Shown: in pieces, positions 36,401-43,898 of the stretch | How positions within the stretch are numbered: the first letter of the stretch is position 1 | Layout of the letters: each line of letters begins with the position of its first letter | Origin: Paludibacter sp. | Lineage (GTDB): Bacteria > Bacteroidota > Bacteroidia > Bacteroidales > Paludibacteraceae | Reading direction: 5' to 3' | DNA length: 64,000 nucleotides | NCBI GenBank assembly: GCA_028710895.1 | Contig: JAQTTH010000019.1 | Location: 32,831-96,830 of the forward strand | Translations under genes and position numbers: made by a program | Notes under the pieces: generated by a model | What the model was told of the DNA's origin: nothing | Database searches by the model: none | The model's input: only the letters and a program-made list of their open reading frames with translations

Positions 36401-36676
36401 AACAGACATGTTGTTTTTCGCTTCAACTTCCTGTGTTAGCATTCCAACATACGAAACCACCAGTGTTTTTGCATTAGCAGGCAAACTGATTCTAAAAACC
36501 CCATCTGAACCGGTAATTGTGCCTAGAGAAGCACCTTTAACCTTTACAGTAGCACCAATAATTGGTTGCCCATCATCCGCGGAAAGAACTTTTCCAGAAA
36601 TGGATTTTGATTGAGCATTAACCAAACCTACGCCGACCAAAAATAGGCAAGCCAATAAGAACGTTAGTTTTCTCAT
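33455..36676 (-). CDS. SusC/RagA-family TonB-dependent outer-membrane transporter
   Basis: A 1073-residue outer-membrane barrel. After a signal peptide (cleaved near VNAQ) comes a carboxypeptidase-D regulatory-like domain (about 25-110, ISGKVLSADDGQPIIGATV), then a TonB plug with the motif NIRGIRSLTGNNQPMFVLDG and EDIQDVTVLKSAASAALYG. A 22-strand-type barrel follows and ends in RFYGATLNVQF. It imports SusD-bound ligand using TonB energy. Length is typical. It leads the operon with the SusD and lipoprotein genes; no enzyme, anti-sigma factor or sensor gene is adjacent. Confidence 0.95.
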   Translation of the reverse strand: MRKLTFLLACLFLVGVGLVNAQSKSISGKVLSADDGQPIIGATVKVKGASLGTITGSDGVFRISLPANAKTLVVSYVGMLTQEVEAKNNMSVTLIADSKQIDEVVVVATALGIKRQEREVGYAATTIKNKFITQANSTNVQQALNGKISGLNITTTNSGVFENAKMNIRGIRSLTGNNQPMFVLDGAPVSLSYLNSIAPEDIQDVTVLKSAASAALYGPDAVNGVILVTTKKGDTEKTAVSITSSLQASRVAYFPKTQHEFGGWGGESTDEFGNTIYSPIENQNYGPRFDGSIQPIGIVAEDINNPGKFIQQSGPYSNLHASDKINFWNTGMTFQNAVSLSSKDFFFSVTNADIKGLMPDDKNNRTTLRFNSGKEYKNLSVNYNVNYTNSTYDVVNEADMPNLTTSSYTGSILSNLLQLGDNVPILSYKDPNSQWGKYDNYFCEYAFNPYWVIRSLRQKGTTHNLMGNVDLSYKFAKWLKADVKASSNITYSTYQNTDAPIIVSDYTTKVLVRNSTQYHNQPGTVFNDMSTSSRINVDAFLSGEFDASDLNFKYVAGSTIRNNSYVDVALGGNDLTVPGLYNVSVRSGDADVPVYPFNASITSRLVSAYGNIAIGYKKYAYLELTGRNDWDSRLAAKNRSVFYPGASASLMMSDIFPSLKDNSINYLKLRGAWNRSGNVNLSAYNTQAVYSLGLGFPFGSNVGFGANNTIPSPDLKPEFVTTTEGGFELGLADNKVFIEATAYNQNNTNQILSVSQSWATGYPVALANAASFKNYGVELDLSLTKLIKIGEGDLDFKVNASYNNNEVTATQGNVPVVLAGNSGFIQNAASNPTVNNIAVVGQPAFAFQMTDYNRDPATGKVIVDAESGNPSVSSALIIKGRTQPLWVVGFTPSYTLGSFSVSMTWDYKTGHNFYAGQGADMDFSGMSARSAEYGRQRFVFPNSVYQSGTDANGDPVYSNNTNILVSDGNYGFWTGKTTNTGVATNYFASAAAIRLRELNVTYTVPSKVLKNIDFVKKASLSLIAKNLLMFLPESNQWGDPEFNYTSSGNTMGVSSAYQTPASRFYGATLNVQF

Positions 36677-36746
36677 AAATTTAACATTTTGTTTATTAAT
36701 CTTCTTTAATTCGCGTTATTTCTTGTAATTTGAATTTACACGTTTG

Positions 36747-36778
36747 CAAAAATAAAGTATTAATAATTAAAAAACAAG
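36747..36778 (-). promoter_or_regulatory. Promoter for the SusCD operon
   Basis: On the minus strand TATTTTTG (36747-36754) is the -7 element and CTTG (36775-36778) a near -33 element, 20 bases apart. The leader is about 65 bases. A short palindrome overlaps the -33 site. Confidence 0.55.
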
Positions 36779-37296
36779 TGTTTTTGATGATAAATGGAAA
36801 TTTTATACAGAAAATTTGTGTCAATATGTAGGTTACCCATAGAGAATCGGTTAAAACAACACTTAAGTATAGAGCATTAAGACTAATTAACCAACATCTA
36901 TATATCTGTTTATCTGACACTAACATAAACAAAAAAAAATCGAAACCTCCATTTATTAATTTTTGTAAATAAACTCGAAAGAATAGAAATATTTTTCCTT
37001 ATTATCAATATTTAACAACAGCAAATGTCATTTCCACCCATTGAATTGCATAATTTCAAGCAAAAGAACAAGAATATGCAGCTAAAATTAATAAAAAGTA
37101 TCAATTTCAATCATTGAACTTACAAAAAGAAACGGAATAAGTAGATATATTGATTTATGAAAACATACTTTAAATGTGGTTTTCAATATAAATTCTCAAG
37201 AACAAATTAACTTCAAATTTCAAAACAACTAACTCACATTTGTTTTCTTTCGGACAAACATATCATTTATCAGAAAGAAAATTGATTGATATAGAG

Positions 37297-37348
37297 AAAA
37301 ACAAAAGAAGGCATCCAAAACCTGGATACCTTCTTTTGTTTTTTTTTG
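37297..37348 (-). terminator. Terminator of the T9SS cargo gene
   Basis: A long stem, AAAACAAAAGAAGG..CATCC with GGAT..CCTTCTTTTGTTTT (37297-37315 with 37323-37342), with T-tracts on both strands. Confidence 0.8.
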
Positions 37349-37357
37349 ATTTCGGGT

Positions 37358-39694
37358 TTATTTTTGAATAATCAATTTTCTACTACCAGTCATTCTTTCT
37401 GACTTCACAACAAACGTATAAATGCCATTTGGCAAATTATCAAGAGTGATCCGCTGCTTATTAGCAACAATTCTGTCAGTCTGAACAATTGCCCCCAACA
37501 TATTGTATATAAAATAATTTGACTCTCCGTTCATATCCATTTTGACAGAAAAATCAAATTTACTACTTGTAGGATTTGGATAAATGGTAATTAAATCTGA
37601 AATCTCTCGTAGTTCATTAATTCCCGAAGATCCACTCACATTAGTAGCTATGTTTGATCGAGAAGTTTCTGTTACTGTAATCAACGATTCAACATTATTG
37701 ACCGCTTTAATTGCTGATGCTCCGGATTTAATCGCCTCAACCTGATAATAAACATCTCCTGCAGGTGCAGAAAAGTCTGAGAACTGATTATTATTGCCAG
37801 ATAAAGTTCCAATTTGGGTAACATTGTTTACTGATGTACCACGATAAATATTATATGTAGAAACAGTATATCCTTCATATGACTCCCAAATTAAATTCCA
37901 GGCTGCACCAACTCCCTTGTTTATTGACAAATGCATTGTTTTATGGTAATCGCTTAAGTCTGTTTCAAGCCCGCATTTATCGAGTATTGACAACTTATAT
38001 CTATTTGACTGAACATTTGGGAAAGATAAGGTGTCGACAAACGTACTTGCAGAATCAAATGAAACACTTCCTATTTTAGCATAAGAGTCTGCAATATTAC
38101 TTTCTCGATATATATTGAACTTATCGACTCCTGAGTAAATTGATTTATCCCAAAAAATACGATTCTTATTTTTTGAATCAACTCCCACAAATTTAATTAT
38201 TGGTTTAGTTTTTTTGATATATGTCACATATACTCTTCCATAACTAGCAATACAACCCTGTGAATTTGTAACTGTATATAAATAAACCATGTCACCTGAC
38301 AACTTAGCAATTGGATTTGCAATCGTATCACTATCTAAACCCGTATTTGGTGTCCATTTATAATGCAAATTAGATTTATTCGCTATATCTGTTGTCACAG
38401 CCTCCAGTTTTAACGTATCGCCACATGAAATTGATTTGTAAGAAGTATAATATGAATAATTAGAGTAAACATAAGCATATACAGTGGCATTGGTGGAGCA
38501 ACCTGAAGGGGCAGTAATTTTTACGGTATAGTATGTACTCTGCGGAACACTACAGATAGGCCTTGCAACTGTATCACTACTTAACCCCGTCGATGGTGAC
38601 CACTTGTATTTTAATGTACCGCCGCCAGTATAGTTTGTTGGTATTGTATCAAATTTGGCCGTTTCTCCGCACGAAAGATATGTATATATCGTCGATGTAT
38701 TAATAGGAGAGAATGATTTTTGAAACACAGATACATTATCGCTAGCAACCATTCCATCTGGCGTTGTAACAGTAACAGTATAAGTTATATCGTTCACAGC
38801 AGTAGAAGTTGGATTTGCAATACTGTCATTGTTCAATCCAGTTGCAGGCATCCATTTATATTTAAGCACTCCACTTCCCGAATAGTTAGTTGTTACAGAA
38901 TCGAGTTTTACAGAGCCGCCACATATCGCATTTTTGTCTGAACCAGCATTCACTAATAGCTTATCATTATATAACTTGTATATTTCTGTGGCTGACAAGG
39001 CTCTGTTATATAATAAAACATCATCCATATATCCATTAAAAAAAGTTCTGTAATCAGAACTGAGCCCACCACAACCTATGGTAAGGTCTAACGTTGATGT
39101 ATTAGACACAACCTTTCCACAGTACGTACTATCACTGATTCGCCCATTTAAATAGATTTTCATATAACCAGATATAGTATCGTATGTGCTAACTACATGC
39201 GTCCATTTATTATAGTTATCAGAATAAAACTGCTTAGTAAATGCCTGATAATGTGTTAGATTTGTTGTTGATAATGTCGTAATTTTATACTGATTCGAAT
39301 AATAACAGTCACAACCACACAGTTGAATGCAATATGTAGCACTCCCTTTGAGAGGTTCTTGTTTATAGACTAGGGTTGGATACATATGTGCTATCATGTT
39401 AGACGGAATATATGCCCAGCATGAAACAGTTCTGTTATTTGTTAGATCTAGAGACTTAGAATTTGGAATACGAATATAACTATAACCATCAAAAGCCATA
39501 GCCTTTCCGGCCTTACCAGTTCTATCAGCTATGGGAGTAGCACCATGGTTTTCGCATGTATTTTTATAGCTACTTGAATCAACAGCGATACCATCCAATG
39601 GCAAATTCAAAACTAAACCATCAGTTGGAATTTGCGCCTTAATGCTTGAGAAAAGAAAAAAAACAGCGAGAATACTAAGGATTTTTGTTTTCAT
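37358..39694 (-). CDS. Type IX secretion cargo: LamG, PKD-like repeats and sorting domain
   Basis: A 778-residue secreted protein. The signal peptide (MKTKILSILAVFFLFSSIKA) begins at the ATG 39694; an upstream in-frame start would spoil it. A LamG/concanavalin-like domain spans about 25-235 (DGLVLNLPLDGIAVDSSSYK). Three PKD-like repeats of about 80 residues follow, each with a core like LKYKWMPATGLNNDSIANP and paired Cys. Two fibronectin-III-like modules come next, then a T9SS C-terminal sorting domain (ITIYPNPTSSKFDFSV to the final KLIIQK). It should be exported across the outer membrane and anchored or released. Glycan or adhesin binding is plausible. No catalytic domain is seen. Confidence 0.85.
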   Translation of the reverse strand: MKTKILSILAVFFLFSSIKAQIPTDGLVLNLPLDGIAVDSSSYKNTCENHGATPIADRTGKAGKAMAFDGYSYIRIPNSKSLDLTNNRTVSCWAYIPSNMIAHMYPTLVYKQEPLKGSATYCIQLCGCDCYYSNQYKITTLSTTNLTHYQAFTKQFYSDNYNKWTHVVSTYDTISGYMKIYLNGRISDSTYCGKVVSNTSTLDLTIGCGGLSSDYRTFFNGYMDDVLLYNRALSATEIYKLYNDKLLVNAGSDKNAICGGSVKLDSVTTNYSGSGVLKYKWMPATGLNNDSIANPTSTAVNDITYTVTVTTPDGMVASDNVSVFQKSFSPINTSTIYTYLSCGETAKFDTIPTNYTGGGTLKYKWSPSTGLSSDTVARPICSVPQSTYYTVKITAPSGCSTNATVYAYVYSNYSYYTSYKSISCGDTLKLEAVTTDIANKSNLHYKWTPNTGLDSDTIANPIAKLSGDMVYLYTVTNSQGCIASYGRVYVTYIKKTKPIIKFVGVDSKNKNRIFWDKSIYSGVDKFNIYRESNIADSYAKIGSVSFDSASTFVDTLSFPNVQSNRYKLSILDKCGLETDLSDYHKTMHLSINKGVGAAWNLIWESYEGYTVSTYNIYRGTSVNNVTQIGTLSGNNNQFSDFSAPAGDVYYQVEAIKSGASAIKAVNNVESLITVTETSRSNIATNVSGSSGINELREISDLITIYPNPTSSKFDFSVKMDMNGESNYFIYNMLGAIVQTDRIVANKQRITLDNLPNGIYTFVVKSERMTGSRKLIIQK

Positions 39695-40053
39695 AATATT
39701 AACTTTAAAATAATGTTGCAGTAAAATTCCCATATCTTTCGTCAGACCAATTCTTTCAAGATATCATTTAATAGAATTCACAAAATTACGATAATAATTA
39801 ATATAATAATACATTTACAAGAGATATTTTTTGAAAATAATAAAAAAAAAGATACCGACAAGGATATGGGCATCTAAATCATATTTAAAATAGACTCTCA
39901 CAAGATGTCAATATCTTTTACACATAAAAATTAACTCAAAATAAGCAATCAAAATAGAAATAACTGATTCTGTAATGATTAGATATACATTAGAGAAGTT
40001 TATGAACTCTTATGTTGTCAGTTGAAACTTTTTCAGGAACTATGTGTAAAAGA
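39695..40053. other. Intergenic region upstream of the T9SS cargo gene
   Basis: AT-rich, no credible gene. A minus-strand TAATTTTG at 39781-39788 could be the -7 element of the cargo gene, with a leader of about 80 bases, but there is no -33 match. Nothing else is recognisable before the tRNA-Leu terminator. Confidence 0.4.
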
Positions 40054-40089
40054 AAAAGCCTCCAAAATCATACGATTTTGAAGGCTTTT
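40054..40089 (-). terminator. Terminator downstream of tRNA-Leu
   Basis: A near-perfect 16-bp stem from AAAAGCCTCCAAAATC (40054-40069) to its imperfect complement at 40074-40089, directly following the tRNA on the minus strand. Confidence 0.7.
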
Positions 40090-40090
40090 G

Positions 40091-40174
40091 TACCCAGAGC
40101 CGGGATCGAACCGGCATGGAAGTGAATCCACTGGTGTTTGAGACCAGCGCGTCTACCAATTCCGCCATCTGGGC
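40091..40174 (-). tRNA. tRNA-Leu (anticodon CAA)
   Basis: The reverse complement folds as an 84-base class II tRNA. The acceptor arm is GCCCAGA/TCTGGGT with discriminator A. The D-arm contains GGTAGACGC, the anticodon loop CTCAAAC carries CAA (codon UUG), there is a leucine-type variable arm, and the T-arm is GGTTCGATCC. Confidence 0.95.
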
Positions 40175-40231
40175 AATTGCAGTGCAAAAGTAGGCTTTTT
40201 TTTTGAAATGCCAAACACTAAACTAATTTAA

Positions 40232-40258
40232 AATTCATAATTCATAATTCATAATTCA
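40232..40258. repeat. Tandem heptanucleotide AATTCAT, about 3.9 copies
   Basis: AATTCAT is repeated at 40232, 40239, 40246 and 40253 (last copy partial) between tRNA-Leu and the methyltransferase stop codon. A related sequence occurs after ahcY (48515-48542). Confidence 0.7.
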
Positions 40259-40316
40259 AAGCCACCTAAATATCAGCAATTTGATTAATAAATATTTATG
40301 AATTTCGCATTACAAA

Positions 40317-41477
40317 TTAAGCATTTTTCTTTTTGGCTACATAATCGTTTCGCTTACCTGCAAAAATGTCGTAGCGATTATACCAACAATCCAAAGCACC
40401 ATTTAAAAGTCGAATTCGCTCTGTTGGCTTAAATCCTATTTTATCCAGACATTCTTCGTGCGAGCTAATTACCCATGCAGTGCTTCCGGCAAATTTATGT
40501 TTTATAGTCGTCCCAAGAGCTGCATACAGGCCATAAATATCATCAGAAGTAATACGTTCACCATAAGGTGGATTGGTAACTATCATACAATTTTCAGCAG
40601 GAGCCTCCAGCTTTTGAACCGGCATCACCTGCAATTCAATGTATTTACTTAGTCCGGTACTTTTCACGTTTTGTTCCGCAATTTTAATTGCACGGGGTGA
40701 ATTATCGGAGCCATAAATTTTAAAATCGAACGGACGTTCGTACGAATCATCATTATATAATGTATCAAAGAGCTCTTCATCGAAATCGGTCCATTTTTCA
40801 AATGCAAATGACGAACGATATATGCCAGGTGGTATATTTAATGCAATGAGTGCTGCTTCGATTAGTAATGTTCCTGAACCACACATTGGATCGACAAAAT
40901 TAGATTGACCCTTCCAGTCGGCTAACAATAGCATACCGGCAGCTAAGGCTTCGTTTAGTGGTGCTTCGGTTTGGGCAACACGATAGCCACGCTTATGAAG
41001 CGACTCTCCTGAGCTATCTAACGACAGCGTACATTTACGTTCAGCAATATGAATATTAATCATAAGCTGTGGCCCATCCAAACGAACAGAAGGCCTGCGA
41101 TCATATTTTTCCATAAACCAATCGGCAATTGCATCTTTTACGCGATAGGCTACAAACTTTGAATGACGAAATTCTTCCGAAAAAATGGTAGAATCGATAG
41201 AAAAAGTGCTATCAACAGCCATATAATCAATCCAATTGATTTTTTTCACCTGCTCATACACTTCATCCGGATTCGAAGCATCGAAAGTCATTATTGGCTT
41301 GAGAATACGCGAAGCCGTACGACTGCATAGATTCGCTTTATACATTAAGGCTTTGTCACCCGTAAAACTAACTGCCCGCCGTTGTATCTGAACATTATTA
41401 GCGCCGATATTCACCAACTCGGTTGCCAACACTTCTTCTAACCCACGAAAGGTTTTCGCAATCATTTCAAATTCCAT
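40317..41477 (-). CDS. THUMP-domain 23S rRNA (guanine-N2) methyltransferase, RlmL N-terminal-like
   Basis: A 386-residue class I RNA methyltransferase. The first 150 residues carry a ferredoxin-like/THUMP RNA-binding module (FRGLEEVLATELVNIGANNV). The catalytic domain has motif I FVDPMCGSGTLLIEAAL and motif IV TNPPYGERI, typical of N2-guanine methylases. It corresponds to the RlmL half of E. coli RlmKL that modifies G2445; the RlmK half is absent, as is usual in Bacteroidota. It is monocistronic on the minus strand, followed by a tandem heptamer and tRNA-Leu. Confidence 0.88.
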   Translation of the reverse strand: MEFEMIAKTFRGLEEVLATELVNIGANNVQIQRRAVSFTGDKALMYKANLCSRTASRILKPIMTFDASNPDEVYEQVKKINWIDYMAVDSTFSIDSTIFSEEFRHSKFVAYRVKDAIADWFMEKYDRRPSVRLDGPQLMINIHIAERKCTLSLDSSGESLHKRGYRVAQTEAPLNEALAAGMLLLADWKGQSNFVDPMCGSGTLLIEAALIALNIPPGIYRSSFAFEKWTDFDEELFDTLYNDDSYERPFDFKIYGSDNSPRAIKIAEQNVKSTGLSKYIELQVMPVQKLEAPAENCMIVTNPPYGERITSDDIYGLYAALGTTIKHKFAGSTAWVISSHEECLDKIGFKPTERIRLLNGALDCWYNRYDIFAGKRNDYVAKKKNA

Positions 41478-41572
41478 ATTTCCTTTTTTGTCGAATGTAT
41501 CAAGCAGACTTTTTAATAATCTTACCTGAAATTATTATTGAGAGATAAAAAATAATCACACGGATTATCCTT

Positions 41573-42451
41573 TTATTTTACTTTTTTCTGTGCCAGTTTG
41601 GCTCCTTCAGGAACATCAGTATCAACCCAAAGATTACCACCAATTACAGCCCCATCACCCACTTTAATTGTTCCAAGAATTGTAGAATTGGAGTAAATAA
41701 TGACATTATTTCCAATGCGAGGATGACGAGGAATACCTTTAATCGGATTTCCATCAGCATCCAATGGAAAACTTTTTGCTCCCAGGGTTACTCCCTGATA
41801 CATTTTTACGTTATTTCCAATGATTGCCGTTTCGCCGATTACAACACCGGTTCCGTGATCGATGGTAAAATAATCGCCAATAGTTGCTCCGGGATGGATA
41901 TCAATACCCGTTTCGGAGTGAGCCATCTCGGTTATAATACGAGGTATTAGAGGCACATTGAGCTGCAATAAAGCATGTGCTATACGATAATTACTAATTG
42001 CCCGAATGCTTGGATAACAAAATATCACTTCACCAAAGCTTTTGGCAGCAGGGTCGCCATTGTAAGCAGCAATTACATCGGTATGGAGCTTTTCGCGAAT
42101 AACCGGCAATTGAGCTATAAAACTTGTAGCTAATTTTTTGGACAACTGATCTGCTTTTTCAACCTCCTTAGCATCAATCGGGCAAGTAAAGCAAATTCCA
42201 GCTTTAATTTGCTGAAACAACAGCGAATGTAATTTATCAACATTTACACCAATGTGATACATCATAGTGTGTGCATTTACACCAGCATTACCAAAATATC
42301 CCGGAAACAAAATTGAACGTGCCAATTGCACGATCTCTTGCAACACCTCGGTAGAAGGCATTGTGTCATTTGTTCCATGTTCATGACAAACATCCTGAAA
42401 GCCCTCGGTTTGCGAGAGTTTTTTAATGGTGTCTAATAAATCTTTATTCAT
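41573..42451 (-). CDS. cysE: Serine O-acetyltransferase
   Basis: A 292-residue enzyme that acetylates serine for cysteine synthesis. The N-terminal helical SATase domain (about 1-165) is followed by a left-handed beta-helix of hexapeptide repeats (DIHPGATIGDYFTIDHGTGVVIGE and GNNVKMYQGVTLGA). His in DHGTG is the catalytic residue region. It is longer than the EpsC type, in line with the SATase forms of Bacteroidales. It lies 20 bases downstream of the NadR-like kinase gene and is probably cotranscribed with it. Confidence 0.93.
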   Translation of the reverse strand: MNKDLLDTIKKLSQTEGFQDVCHEHGTNDTMPSTEVLQEIVQLARSILFPGYFGNAGVNAHTMMYHIGVNVDKLHSLLFQQIKAGICFTCPIDAKEVEKADQLSKKLATSFIAQLPVIREKLHTDVIAAYNGDPAAKSFGEVIFCYPSIRAISNYRIAHALLQLNVPLIPRIITEMAHSETGIDIHPGATIGDYFTIDHGTGVVIGETAIIGNNVKMYQGVTLGAKSFPLDADGNPIKGIPRHPRIGNNVIIYSNSTILGTIKVGDGAVIGGNLWVDTDVPEGAKLAQKKVK

Positions 42452-42471
42452 TTAATCCTATATGTAGTCGT

Positions 42472-42993
42472 TTATAGCTGTTGATTTTGAATGGCTTGTA
42501 CAGCGTTTTGCAGCCGATCCGGTCCAATTCCCGTTACAATAACATAGGGTTTTTCGGTTTGTTCAATCTCACGCTTATACCATTCGAAAAAGAATTCCCT
42601 ATCGGTACCATGCTCCCGGACAGGATCGGCTTCCCAAGGTAAATCGGGAGCACAAAGCAGATACAAATCAAACTTGTTGTCCGCCATCCAACGGGTAACA
42701 AACTCCGGCACAGAACCAAAGCGGTACTCAAACCAAACTTTTGTAATAATTAAATCGGTGTCAAAAAAAACAAATTCAGCTTTCTCTGTTGAAGAATTTT
42801 TGAATTGTTTTTCATGTTCAATTTGTTGCCCCGCTATTCTACAAACATCATCAAATGTGTAAGGCACAGTCAATCCTTCAACATATTCACGCGCATATTC
42901 CGGAACCCAGGGAGCGTTGTAATATTCGGCCAAAGCCTTTGCCAAAGCGGTTTTTCCGGTTGATTCGGGTCCTAAAATTGCAATTTTAATCAT
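42472..42993 (-). CDS. P-loop kinase resembling the ribosylnicotinamide kinase domain of NadR
   Basis: A 173-residue cytosolic ATPase. The Walker A motif is GPESTGKT (residues 8-15), as in NadR C-terminal kinases (AAA_28 group). Further family blocks are YAREYVEGL, DVCRIAGQQIEHE, FFDTDLIITKVW and DLYLLCAPDLPWEADPVRE. These fit a kinase that phosphorylates nicotinamide riboside. There is no HTH or adenylyltransferase domain. The pnuC gene lies 0.9 kb away on the same strand, which supports NAD salvage. It shares an operon with cysE and is divergent from the PAP2 gene. Confidence 0.78.
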   Translation of the reverse strand: MIKIAILGPESTGKTALAKALAEYYNAPWVPEYAREYVEGLTVPYTFDDVCRIAGQQIEHEKQFKNSSTEKAEFVFFDTDLIITKVWFEYRFGSVPEFVTRWMADNKFDLYLLCAPDLPWEADPVREHGTDREFFFEWYKREIEQTEKPYVIVTGIGPDRLQNAVQAIQNQQL

Positions 42994-43020
42994 GGAAGAA
43001 AGCCGCTTGCATTTTTTATT

Positions 43021-43028
43021 TATCTTTG
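43021..43028 (+). promoter_or_regulatory. -7 element (TATCTTTG) for the PAP2 gene
   Basis: A perfect TAnnTTTG match only 12 bases from the ATG at 43041. With transcription starting about seven bases after the element, the mRNA would have a leader of about five bases. Confidence 0.6.
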
Positions 43029-43040
43029 TAACAAAAAAAT

Positions 43041-43673
43041 ATGTGCAAATTTACGACAATTATTCTGCTTTTGGGTACGTTTTCGATTTTTAGCGTTCAT
43101 GTTTCGGCACAAAACGCAGATATTGATTTACTAAGGAGTATAAACAGCAACACAGCTACCATCGGATATTCCAAATTTATTTCAAACACTACCACAGAAG
43201 TTGCATTTGGAGTGCCGGTTATCATGGGAGTTGCAGCCCTGATAGAAAAAGACGACGACCTGCTGAAAAATGCCATTTATATAGGTGTAAGCATTGGAGT
43301 TGGCGGAGTAATTACTCAAGCCATGAAGTATTCGTTTAACCGCCCAAGACCTATCACACAATCCTATCCGAATTTCATAGCCTATGAGGGCGAAACAGGC
43401 CTGTCATTTCCTTCGGGTCATACGTCGTTGGCATTTTCCACTGCCACGGCATTATGCCTCAAATATCCTAAATGGTATGTAATAGTTCCGAGTGCTCTAT
43501 GGGCAGGTTCTGTTGGTTATTCCCGATTGAATCTGGGGGTTCACTACCCTTCGGATGTACTCGTAGGTGCTCTGGTTGGAGCAGGAAGCGCATTCGTTAC
43601 TTACAAGATCAATAATTGGTTCTGGAAAAAGAATGAGAAAAAGAAATTGATCGGACTGCAATCCTATCTTTGA
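43041..43673 (+). CDS. PAP2-family membrane phosphatase
   Basis: A 210-residue protein with an N-terminal signal peptide or anchor (ILLLGTFSIFSVHVSAQ) and three to four later helices. The three phosphatase motifs are present: KYSFNRPRP (C1), FPSGHTSLAF (C2, His) and SRLNLGVHYPSD (C3, nucleophilic His). Such enzymes dephosphorylate undecaprenyl pyrophosphate, phosphatidic acid or lipid A. The substrate is not predictable. The tail is Lys-rich (KKNEKKKLIGL). The same frame continues open for 93 codons after the TGA at 43671-43673, through a 21-bp repeat array. Confidence 0.87.
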   Translation: MCKFTTIILLLGTFSIFSVHVSAQNADIDLLRSINSNTATIGYSKFISNTTTEVAFGVPVIMGVAALIEKDDDLLKNAIYIGVSIGVGGVITQAMKYSFNRPRPITQSYPNFIAYEGETGLSFPSGHTSLAFSTATALCLKYPKWYVIVPSALWAGSVGYSRLNLGVHYPSDVLVGALVGAGSAFVTYKINNWFWKKNEKKKLIGLQSYL

Positions 43674-43709
43674 TGCCAAAACAGCAGAAACTATCATTTT
43701 GTCAGAAAA

Positions 43710-43898
43710 TTATCTGCTTTAGCCTTCAAAGCAGATGGGTTTACTCTCAAAGCAGATGCGATAACGTTCGCAGCAGATGCATTTTATCATAAAGCATCTG
43801 CTGTAGGAGCTAAAGCAGATGAGATAAGTGCTAAAGCAGATGCCGTAAGACCTACGGCAGATAAGATAGGAGCTGCAGCAGATGATTTTGCCTCCATC
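43710..43898. repeat. Array of nine 21-bp units with heptad coding pattern
   Basis: GCAGAT or a variant recurs at 43731, 43752, 43773, 43794 (GCATCT variant), 43815, 43836, 43857 and 43878, each exactly 21 bp apart; a preceding unit at 43710 starts TTATCT. In the plus frame shared with the PAP2 gene it reads as heptads such as ADAITFA, ADAFYHK, ASAVGAK and ADEISAK. Within it are inverted repeats usable as terminators for the convergent PAP2 and pnuC genes (43712-43736; 43773-43780 with 43794-43801). No internal ATG in frame, so independent translation is not evident. Confidence 0.8.
43712..43736. terminator. Hairpin after the PAP2 gene
   Basis: A perfect 9-bp stem, ATCTGCTTT (43712-43720) with AAAGCAGAT (43728-43736), 38 bases after the stop. 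It is made from two facing units of the 21-bp array. Confidence 0.5.

Larger units (their letters stand above)
36677..37357. other. 680-base intergenic region upstream of susC
   Basis: AT-rich with no credible gene. It contains the susC promoter (36747-36778) at one end and the terminator of the T9SS cargo gene (37297-37348) at the other. A short inverted repeat, AAAACA-AG-TGTTTT at 36771-36784, overlaps the susC -33 position and could be an operator. The middle (36800-37290) shows nothing recognisable. Confidence 0.5.

Noticed and set aside
36696..36932. 78-codon minus-strand frame upstream of susC
   Set aside because: It overlaps the susC promoter, is AT-driven and has no recognisable sequence.
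43671..43673. TGA as a selenocysteine or recoded codon in the PAP2 gene
   Set aside because: No SECIS-like structure is recognisable downstream, the catalytic motifs are complete before it, and Bacteroidales use TGA as stop.
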